From JAWPMT01 sp965267435 (GTDB lineage Bacteria > Bacteroidota > Bacteroidia > Cytophagales > Cyclobacteriaceae): 64,000 bases of DNA. The notes under the pieces are model-generated. The model did not search any database. It had not been told where the DNA came from and saw only the letters and a program-made list of their open reading frames with translations. The position numbers and the translations under genes are program-made. This document shows positions 54,172-60,914 of the stretch, one piece after another; the first letter of the stretch is position 1, and each line of letters begins with the position of its first letter. Location: assembly GCA_965267435.1 (NCBI GenBank), contig OZ253960.1, positions 310,001-374,000 of the forward strand, written 5' to 3'.

Positions 54172-54693
54172 TCAGAAGTAGAGGTTGAATCCCACATTCA
54201 AGCTGAAAGTCTTGACATCTCCGAGGAGGGATCCAGAGCCGATGGAATAGTTGAAGCTAGGCTCGATAGCAACGACATCCTTGATAAAGATGGCGTAGCC
54301 CACCTGCATATTCAACTGCCCGCCATCGGTTGAGTTTTTGTCTCCACTGAACTCCGTGGCGATGAATGAGTGCTGATACGCGACCGATGCAAAGAGGTCA
54401 TCATAGAAGAAGTAGCGGAGAAATGGACCTATGGAGGTACTGGTCGAATTGAAGTTATCGGATGAATTGCGCGAAAAGCCAAAGAGCATACCAGCCGCAA
54501 AGTCGTCCAATACAAAGTATCCTCCATTTACACCAAGCCCGAAGTTGTTATTGCTCCCGCCATCATCCCCGAAGCTGGTATTAGTGAAAGATAGATCGGA
54601 GGTGGCGCCAACGAGGAATTTCCCCTTTTCAGTTTGTGCCTGAGTGGTCACAGCTGCTGCAACCAGGATCAGTAGTAGAGTGAGTTTTTGCAT
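54172..54693 (-). CDS. Small outer-membrane beta-barrel protein
   Basis: The 173-residue product has a signal peptide (LTLLLILVAAAVTTQAQ) and then eight or so alternating strands typical of small OmpA/OmpW-like barrels (KFLVGATSDLSFTNTSF, GGYFVLDDFAAGMLFGFSRN, SIGPFLRYFFYDDLFASVAY), ending with the aromatic C-terminus SLNVGFNLYF. It is paralogous to the product at 55189 (shared TEKGKFLVGA, FVLDDFAAGM and FIKDVVAIEPSFNY-type segments). It is divergent from the AHSA1-type gene. Function unknown. Confidence 0.85.
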   Translation of the reverse strand: MQKLTLLLILVAAAVTTQAQTEKGKFLVGATSDLSFTNTSFGDDGGSNNNFGLGVNGGYFVLDDFAAGMLFGFSRNSSDNFNSTSTSIGPFLRYFFYDDLFASVAYQHSFIATEFSGDKNSTDGGQLNMQVGYAIFIKDVVAIEPSFNYSIGSGSLLGDVKTFSLNVGFNLYF

Positions 54694-54792
54694 GATTTGT
54701 TGCTATCAAAAATTGTGCTTGATGCGGTGTTATGACTTTAGATGGATGAATTAAGTTAATATCGCCTTTACATCGACCATACATCGAGGATT

Positions 54793-55173
54793 ATGAAAAG
54801 TTACAAGCGCTATTTTACAATTACTGCCCCTCCAGAGGATGTCTTTCTGGCGCTGACCCATCCGTTGACGATCCAGTTGTGGAGTGGGGAGCCAGCGGAA
54901 ATGTCCACAGAGCCAGACTCAGAGTTTTCGATGTGGGATGGCGCTATCGTCGGTAAGAACCTGGAGTTTGAGCCGGGCAAAAAAATTGTGCAGCAGTGGT
55001 ACTTTGACGGTGCCACTGATGAGAGCATCGTCACGATCAAACTCCACGACCACAAAGGGGGTACTTCGTTGGAACTCCAACACCAGAATATCCCCGACGA
55101 GGACTATGACGACATCGTCGATGGCTGGACCAATGTCTATATGTCCGCCCTCCGGGAGTTTTACCAGGAATAA
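54793..55173 (+). CDS. SRPBCC / AHSA1-type domain protein
   Basis: The 126-residue cytoplasmic protein is of the Bet v1-like START/AHSA1 group: YFTITAPPEDVFLALTHPL at the start, LWSGEPAEM, EFEPGKKIVQQWYFDGATDE, and a C-terminal helix beginning VDGWTNVYMSALREFYQE. The fold makes a hydrophobic ligand pocket; a substrate cannot be named. It is a single gene between two paralogous barrel genes that run the other way. Confidence 0.87.
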   Translation: MKSYKRYFTITAPPEDVFLALTHPLTIQLWSGEPAEMSTEPDSEFSMWDGAIVGKNLEFEPGKKIVQQWYFDGATDESIVTIKLHDHKGGTSLELQHQNIPDEDYDDIVDGWTNVYMSALREFYQE

Positions 55174-55188
55174 ACCTGGAAGTGGACG

Positions 55189-55704
55189 CTAAAGAAAAAT
55201 CGTGAATCCCAACCTAAGGCCGAAGGCACTTACATCCTCTAGCGTCTCGATGCTGCCATAGGCATAATTCACGCTGGGTTCTACTGCGACGACGTCTTTG
55301 TAGAACAAGGCATAACCGAGCTCAAATGAGCTGAGGACGCCTCTGGATGTGAAGTTGTCAAGCTGGTCGCTGACGTCGGTCCGGTTGAAGGCTACCTCCG
55401 CGCCGAAGAATACGCTGCCCAGGTAAAAGCGTGCAAATGGACCAACAGCTGTAGATGTGCTATTGTCTGCTCCAACAGAGGAATGGTCGAATCTGAGGCT
55501 GAGACCTGCGGCAAAATCATCCATAAAGAAGTAGCCTCCATGCAAATCGAGGAGCAGGTCGGTGCGATTATCCACACCCTGCCCCTGACCGAAGGAGGTA
55601 AAGGCGAGGTTGGAACTGGCTCCAGCCAGAAATTGACCTTTCTCCGTTTGGCTGGTGGCGATGAATGAATAGGAGAAGAGGAGGAGGAAGAATAGCTTGT
55701 TCAT
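55189..55704 (-). CDS. Small outer-membrane beta-barrel protein, paralogue
   Basis: The 171-residue product reads from ATG 55704 (MNKLFFLLLFSYSFIATSQ signal peptide); an upstream ATG at 55755 would prepend a non-signal stretch. The body is a barrel like that at 54172 (QFLAGASSNLAFTSFGQG, GGYFFMDDFAAGLSLRF, YALFYKDVVAVEPSVNY), ending GLRLGFTIFL. The two genes probably arose by duplication, with the AHSA1-type gene between them. It converges on that gene with 15 bp between stops. Confidence 0.85.
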   Translation of the reverse strand: MNKLFFLLLFSYSFIATSQTEKGQFLAGASSNLAFTSFGQGQGVDNRTDLLLDLHGGYFFMDDFAAGLSLRFDHSSVGADNSTSTAVGPFARFYLGSVFFGAEVAFNRTDVSDQLDNFTSRGVLSSFELGYALFYKDVVAVEPSVNYAYGSIETLEDVSAFGLRLGFTIFL

Positions 55705-55914
55705 AAGAAAAATCAGTCGATGAGTTTTGTGTGAATATTCCCAAACATACGACAATCAATGAGGTTGCGTCGGGTTTTGCCCTGGTATGGCTCCCCTTTG
55801 CCGCCGCTTGGCTCCTGTTAAAACGCTAGTACTTTCGAATGATTTTCTCGTACTTAAGTTGGATTTCTGTGGGTGGAGCGCTTGCATGCCAGACGGTTCA
55901 CCTAACTTCTTCAC

Positions 55915-56316
55915 ATGAAGAAAGTGACTGGAATAGGAGGGGTCTTTTTCAAGGCAAAGGATCCCCAGGCGCTCAAAGACTGGTATGGCCAGCATTTGGG
56001 AATGGATACCGATGAGTACGGTTTGACATTTAAGTTTCGTGAACTCGATGATCCCGATCATATCGCGCACCTGCAATGGGGACCATTCAATCAGGATACG
56101 AAGTATTTCGACCCTTCGCAGAAGCAATGGATGATCAACTACCGGGTCGCCGACATTGAGTCACTGGTGCACGAGCTTCGGGGGCAGGGTGTGACCATCG
56201 TTGATGATATCGAGACCTACGAATACGGAAAGTTTGTGCACATCATGGATCAGGAAGGTAACAAGATCGAGTTGTGGGAGCCAGTAGACGCGGGTTTCTA
56301 CCCTAAGGAGGACTGA
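55915..56316 (+). CDS. VOC-family (glyoxalase/bleomycin-resistance fold) protein
   Basis: The 133-residue cytoplasmic protein has the paired beta-alpha-beta units of the vicinal-oxygen-chelate fold: GIGGVFFKAKDPQALKDWYG, HLGMDTDEYGLTFKF, then VADIESLVHELRGQGVTIVD and VHIMDQEGNKIELWEPVD. The metal ligands would be the Glu in KIELWEP and residues on the first strand. Members range from lactoylglutathione lyase to ring-cleaving dioxygenases; this small form is usually uncharacterised. It stands alone. Confidence 0.88.
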   Translation: MKKVTGIGGVFFKAKDPQALKDWYGQHLGMDTDEYGLTFKFRELDDPDHIAHLQWGPFNQDTKYFDPSQKQWMINYRVADIESLVHELRGQGVTIVDDIETYEYGKFVHIMDQEGNKIELWEPVDAGFYPKED

Positions 56317-56648
56317 TTTCGGGGCTGTTGGCGCTTTTCCGGGTCGTTATTGACTTTTTTTGGATTAAATAGGAAAATTTTTCGATGAAAGGGAAGATTT
56401 TAGGTGTGAATGGATTATCATTGTACTCAACTGAACGAAACAACTATCTCTTCTCACGTCTTAGTTGCCCGCATCAACCTGAAACTGAAACCAATGCTTA
56501 TCCTGCAAAGCACTATCACAGAGTCGGGAGTTTTCCCGGCTAGAGCTTTGAATAACGATAAGACTGGCTAATATCTGTTGCTCATTGTATTTCTGATTTG
56601 CCTGCTTCGAAAAGCCGGGTCAATCACACGCTTAGAATACACGCTTAC
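56317..56648. other. Gene-free region with nested RNA-like structure
   Basis: No gene is supported in this region before the terminator at 56649. From about 56510 it contains a nested inverted repeat. The outer arms CAAAGC and GCTTTG enclose the inner hairpin AGTCGGGA-GTTT-TCCCGGCT (8 pairs with one G-T). A 25-codon reading frame (MLILQSTITESG...) spans the same stretch. Combined with the terminator this looks like a small independent transcript or a leader of the vWA gene. I do not recognise it as 6S, tmRNA, SRP or RNase P RNA. Confidence 0.4.
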
Positions 56649-56683
56649 ACCCTTCTGGAGGCAAACTCCAGGAGGGTTTTTTT
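56649..56683 (+). terminator. Strong rho-independent terminator
   Basis: The stem ACCCTTCTGGAG / CTCCAGGAGGGT (12 pairs with one T-G wobble) has the loop GCAAA, and seven T residues directly follow (56677-56683). It lies 333 bp after the VOC gene and 49 bp before the vWA gene, so it most likely ends a separate small transcript or acts as an attenuator. Confidence 0.88.
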
Positions 56684-56731
56684 ATTTTCACTACCTTCAA
56701 GTCTGGTAGTCAATACCTCGATTTTTCTTGA

Positions 56732-58348
56732 ATGATGGGAACAGGCTGTGTGAAAATTTGGAAGACCTTTTGGCAAGTGCAATGGCGTTTGGTGGCGATT
56801 GCTTTTTGTCTTGGTTTGCCGATCCAGCTCATCGCTCAGCTAGCTGAGGAAGTACTCTCTCGCGCAACACCCATGACCATCTCAGCGTACGAGCCAGATC
56901 CCAACTACGAAAACATCACCTTAGGATCAGGCTATGGTAGTGGAGCCATTCGCCAGCTACCTGTCACCAGCCAGCGCATTGTGAAGATCGATCTTGTGTA
57001 CACAGCCTATAGTGAAGATCCCGCATTTGACCAGAGAGAGCTCGATCTTCGTCGAATGGAGCAACTGCTGGCCGTCAATCCGCAATTGGCATCTAACCAA
57101 TTGTTTGAGTGGCGCTATGTCAAGCAGACGGGGTGCGGAAGTACCCAGGACTGCCTGGATTTCTTCCACGGTTTTGTGGTGTACTATGATCGCTACTACA
57201 CGAAGAAGGACACGAGACTCGAGATAGACAGTATCAACCAGGAGCTCGCCGAATTGGACTACCAGATCCTCGAGTATGAGACGCTTGTGAAGGTGGAGGA
57301 GCGGGAGATCCCGTGCGAGTATCCAACTTTGTTGACGTCGATGGACCACATTTCGGACCAGCTAAAGGAGTTTTACAGTTGCACAGAGAAGTTCTCAGGG
57401 AAGGTATTTTTCAATGCGGCACTGGATGACAAAGGCCGTCCGCAGGACATTAAGATCAAAGGTCGGCGGTTTCCATGTCAAAATGAGCTCATTGCCATTC
57501 TCCGGCACATTTTACGATGGCGAACGGGCATGCGTCTTGGTGACAGGAAGTTTCCCGTCACTGTACACGGATCCATAGAATTTCCGATCAAAGCTGAGAG
57601 CTTTTCCTTCTATCGATTCGATCCGGCGGAAGATTTAGTGGAGCGCTTTCAAATCCAGCCATCAGACGAAGGTTGCCTGGCGATGGAGCGTGATACGAGT
57701 TATGTTGATGTCTTTCCTTTTGTCAAGAAGACAGAGGTATCCACCGTTCTGGAGCGCAATGACTGGTCGGACAACCTCTTCGTCGTTGACGTTACCGGGA
57801 GCATGTTTCCCTACTCCGCCGACCTCCTCCGTTGGATGAAGCTGCTGCCGTCGCCGGAGCCGCAGGTCTTCGTCTTTTTCAATGACGGCGACGACAAGCC
57901 TGCCGCTAGCAAACGAATGGGCAATGCCGGGGGAATTGGTTGGGTTGAAACAAGGGATTTTAGCGAAGCGAAGTCGAAGATGTTTGAAGTGATGGGAAAA
58001 GGCGGAGGGGGGGATACCCCCGAAAACAACATCGAGGCCTTGCTCTTCGGGATGACGAAGGTCCCTGGTGCGACCAGTGCAGTGATGGTCGCTGACAACG
58101 CGGCCTTTCCCCGTGATGCGCAGTTGGTGACGAGGTACGACGGTGATTTGAAGATCATTCTATGCGGGACGACCCGCGGCATCAATACGGCGTATCTGAA
58201 CATGGCCTACCTCCAGGGATTCTCCATTCACACTACCGAAGCGGACTTGACGGATCTGAGAAGCGTGCAACAAGGACAGATGATAACCGTCGGAGGGTAC
58301 AACTACCGTCTCACACAGCAGGGGTTCAGGAAGGAATTCATACGGTAG
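56732..58348 (+). CDS. Exported von Willebrand factor A-type protein with TonB-C-like segment
   Basis: The 538-residue product has an N-terminal hydrophobic export segment (VAIAFCLGLPIQLIAQ) and a unique region of about 180 residues that includes a Cys pair (GCGSTQDC). About residues 225-290 run FNAALDDKGRPQDIKIKG to LRWRTGMRLGDRKFP and VHGSIEFPI, recalling TonB C-terminal domains. From about 345 lies a vWA domain: MIDAS motif D-V-T-G-S-M (FVVDVTGSMFPYSADLL), the Thr in GGGDTPENNIEALL, and the Asp in VMVADNAAFPRD. A metal-dependent protein-binding role in the periplasm or outside is likely. The partner is unknown. Confidence 0.8.
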   Translation: MMGTGCVKIWKTFWQVQWRLVAIAFCLGLPIQLIAQLAEEVLSRATPMTISAYEPDPNYENITLGSGYGSGAIRQLPVTSQRIVKIDLVYTAYSEDPAFDQRELDLRRMEQLLAVNPQLASNQLFEWRYVKQTGCGSTQDCLDFFHGFVVYYDRYYTKKDTRLEIDSINQELAELDYQILEYETLVKVEEREIPCEYPTLLTSMDHISDQLKEFYSCTEKFSGKVFFNAALDDKGRPQDIKIKGRRFPCQNELIAILRHILRWRTGMRLGDRKFPVTVHGSIEFPIKAESFSFYRFDPAEDLVERFQIQPSDEGCLAMERDTSYVDVFPFVKKTEVSTVLERNDWSDNLFVVDVTGSMFPYSADLLRWMKLLPSPEPQVFVFFNDGDDKPAASKRMGNAGGIGWVETRDFSEAKSKMFEVMGKGGGGDTPENNIEALLFGMTKVPGATSAVMVADNAAFPRDAQLVTRYDGDLKIILCGTTRGINTAYLNMAYLQGFSIHTTEADLTDLRSVQQGQMITVGGYNYRLTQQGFRKEFIR

Positions 58349-58565
58349 GCAGGGGCCCCGGACTTGGTTCTAAGATTTCAAAAGCAGCGAGCTGGAGGAA
58401 CAAAGTGTTCATCTCGGACCTGTTCTCGAGACAAGCTTCCATCATCCAAATGGAGGGGCTACATGGGTATAGATCAGGTATGCGCTATTCAACTTGGAGG
58501 GTGAATCCTCTGGGTAAAATTGCATTTCAGATAGTGGGAGGGGGTATATTTAATAAAAAAACACT

Positions 58566-59300
58566 GTGGCCTCTACTCAGGAAAAAACGAATTCCCGCAT
58601 CATCCAATTGACGATTGTCCTGGCTATTGTTGGGACCTTGCCTTACATACTAGCGGACTGGACTGACTTCTCTTTCAAAGACGACCTCGTTGAAAATGGC
58701 TCCAGCATATTCATGAAGTACTTCTTCATCATCGTAGCGCTGGAGCGGGCCGCCGCTGTATGGACGGGGATTGATCGGGGAAAAGACAAGAGGGCATGGG
58801 ATCGAAGGGTGAGGCGAGTTCGTGAGCTTTTAGCAATCAAATTTGACGACGTCAAGCTTCCTGAACTCAAGCAATCCTACAGTCGTGAAAGTAGGATCAT
58901 CAAGGAAATCAAAGGGAGTGTTGACGATCCGTACACGGATGACGCTGGAAAGCCTGCTAAGTATTCTGCGGAAGAGGAAAAAGAGGCTTTGGTAGGGTAC
59001 TTGCGTTCTGTGAAACATGTCTATGAATTCCGCCGAAGCCGACACGAGCAGGTGACCTACGAATACACGACCAGAATCGTGTTTGTAGGAGGGGTCATTC
59101 TCGCCATCATAGGATTAAGTGTGGTCAGTGATATTATTGATGTGTCTACCGTATACAGTGATTGGCAGCATTTCTTCTACAAGCTGGCAGATATTGCTGT
59201 TACCGGAGGCCTGTTGGGCGGTGGTAGCAAAAGCTTCAGTGTTTTCATCAACACGCTAGACAGTGTATTTGATCGTGTGAAGGACTCCAATGATCAGTAG
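58566..59300 (+). CDS. Four-helix integral membrane protein, unknown function
   Basis: The 244-residue protein reads from a GTG at 58566. Hydrophobic segments lie at about 12-31 (IIQLTIVLAIVGTLPYILAD), 47-66 (SIFMKYFFIIVALERAAAV), 162-184 (IVFVGGVILAIIGLSVVSDI) and 200-222. The 95-residue polar loop between helices two and three is basic and helical (ARG/LYS-rich WDRRVRRVRELLAI). I know no named family. It is 217 bp after the vWA gene and may or may not share its transcript; the gap (58349-58565) shows no feature. Confidence 0.65.
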   Translation: MASTQEKTNSRIIQLTIVLAIVGTLPYILADWTDFSFKDDLVENGSSIFMKYFFIIVALERAAAVWTGIDRGKDKRAWDRRVRRVRELLAIKFDDVKLPELKQSYSRESRIIKEIKGSVDDPYTDDAGKPAKYSAEEEKEALVGYLRSVKHVYEFRRSRHEQVTYEYTTRIVFVGGVILAIIGLSVVSDIIDVSTVYSDWQHFFYKLADIAVTGGLLGGGSKSFSVFINTLDSVFDRVKDSNDQ

Positions 59301-59386
59301 CCCATATCGACCGAGCTCTGGGGGAGTGGGTCGCGTGTCAAGCACGACTGACCTGGAAATGCGTTTGTACAGACGAGAGTCCCCCC

Positions 59387-60211
59387 TTAGTAACCGAAAG
59401 GATAGATGCGTATGAAGAGGTTGAATGCCAGGTTGCTCCCGGAGTTGGTCTGCCCGTAGCCCGGAATCGTAAAAACGTCAATGGGATCATCAGCTGATAA
59501 TCTCTCGTCATGCTCGATCAGGAAACGGTAGCGAACGATCAAGCCAATTTTTGCGATGCGGTTCCAGCGAGAGTCCGGCAGCGCCTTGCGGAGCTTGAGG
59601 GCGGACATGGAGGTCAGTACCCCGGACATCCATGTGGCTGACAGATTGTCTCGGGAAAACGAGGAAGCGAACGGTTCTATGAGCCCCTCTGTCTCGCTGA
59701 TTTCATATTGACCTTCATCGCTGAAGTTGCTCACCGCGTAGCGGAACCCAAAGCCGATTTGACTTCCAGGTTGATTGAACGGTAGGATGAAGCCTGCACC
59801 CGCTCGCATATAGGTGCCTGTGGAGGTGTAGGTGCCGTTGTCAATCGCTTTCCTTGCATTCTTCTCCCAGTACCCGACCTCACCAACAAGCTCAATACGC
59901 TCCAATACTTCCAGGACGATACCTCCCTCGACTTTGTATTCAAAAGGAAAAGGGAGGGTCAATAGTTTGCCGTAGTCCACATGAATGGCCGCATTGAAAG
60001 GGCGCCTGGGTTCGGGCATGGCCTCTTCCTCTGCGACTTCCTGCTTGGCTGCCTGTACGAGAGAGTCGATATTGACTGTGGAATCGCCAGGGGCAGCGAT
60101 GGCTTGCAGGGAGTCCGCCACACCAACGTCCGTAGCTAGTGAATCCACTTGCGCAAGGGCGCATTGGCACAGCAGCCAGCTAGAAATAACAAGTAATGAT
60201 CGTCTCACCAC
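59387..60211 (-). CDS. Outer-membrane-type protein of unknown function
   Basis: The 274-residue product reads from a GTG at 60211 with a signal peptide (SLLVISSWLLCQCALAQ). An acidic, Ala/Asp-rich linker (about 22-85) is followed by beta-barrel-like strands (AAIHVDYGKLLTLPFPFEY, GGIVLEVLERIELVGEVGYW, MRAGAGFILPFNQPGSQIGF), ending NLAFNLFIRIYPFGY with a terminal aromatic as in outer-membrane proteins. It begins inside the end of the lipoprotein gene (32-nt overlap), so the two are probably translated together and may form one envelope complex. Confidence 0.72.
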   Translation of the reverse strand: MVRRSLLVISSWLLCQCALAQVDSLATDVGVADSLQAIAAPGDSTVNIDSLVQAAKQEVAEEEAMPEPRRPFNAAIHVDYGKLLTLPFPFEYKVEGGIVLEVLERIELVGEVGYWEKNARKAIDNGTYTSTGTYMRAGAGFILPFNQPGSQIGFGFRYAVSNFSDEGQYEISETEGLIEPFASSFSRDNLSATWMSGVLTSMSALKLRKALPDSRWNRIAKIGLIVRYRFLIEHDERLSADDPIDVFTIPGYGQTNSGSNLAFNLFIRIYPFGY

Positions 60212-60914
60212 TTCCGCAATTTGGATTAGATTCTGGACATTGGACCAATAAGCTGTCGTAGGTACTGGAGGTGGCGGTCAGCGAAAATGCCCGGATCCGC
60301 ACTACCCGTTCTACATCCACGGTCTGTTCTCGTTCGTAGTTGACTGTGAGATCATAATCCGTGCCGTCAATTTCGAGCTCGTAGGCGGTCTGGTCGATCT
60401 CCACTTCCAGGGGAATTTGCCAGGCGGTCAGAGAGTCTTGATAGGTCCGTTCGAGACCGTTCCTGAGATTGAGAATACGGGAGACCAGTACTGCCCCGCT
60501 TTCTACCAGTTGCTTACGCGTTTCCAGACTATCAACCGCCGCGTTGCCCAGGCTCAACTTGTCGTCGACTGCCATCTCCTCCTCTTCCTTATCGTTGAGC
60601 ATAGCCGTGACCGATGCCAGTTCGTCATCGAGGTCCGTTCGGCCGTCCTCAATCAGCTGGTTGAGCGTTTGAATGCTGTCTTCAAGAACGGCGATCTCCT
60701 GATCCAGTGTGTCTTTTTCTCCTTCAAGGATGGTGATGCTCGCCTCCAGGGTACTTATGGCGGAGTCTACCACGCTGAGCACCTGCCCATTGATGAAAAC
60801 TAGTGTTGTTGATGGAGCCTGGGCGACTTGCTCGCATTCCACACACTCATCACAACTGTGAAGACCAACAAAGGCCAGGACGGCTAAACCTATCATCATC
60901 ATCGCTGGCCTCAT
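60180..60914 (-). CDS. Lipoprotein with long coiled coil, unknown function
   Basis: The 244-residue product has a lipoprotein-type signal (MMIGLAVLAFVGLHSC, acylated Cys21) followed by a short Cys-rich stretch (CDECVECEQ). A coiled coil occupies about 45-150 (ASITILEGEKDTLDQEIAVL, DDELASVTAMLNDKEEEEMA). The C-terminal 90 residues are beta-rich with two further Cys (PESNPNCG, TCYF). Its ATG overlaps the priA stop as ATGA, and its end overlaps the barrel-type gene. This priA-lipoprotein-barrel arrangement suggests co-transcription rather than shared function. Confidence 0.75.
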   Translation of the reverse strand: MRPAMMMIGLAVLAFVGLHSCDECVECEQVAQAPSTTLVFINGQVLSVVDSAISTLEASITILEGEKDTLDQEIAVLEDSIQTLNQLIEDGRTDLDDELASVTAMLNDKEEEEMAVDDKLSLGNAAVDSLETRKQLVESGAVLVSRILNLRNGLERTYQDSLTAWQIPLEVEIDQTAYELEIDGTDYDLTVNYEREQTVDVERVVRIRAFSLTATSSTYDSLLVQCPESNPNCGSGETIITCYF

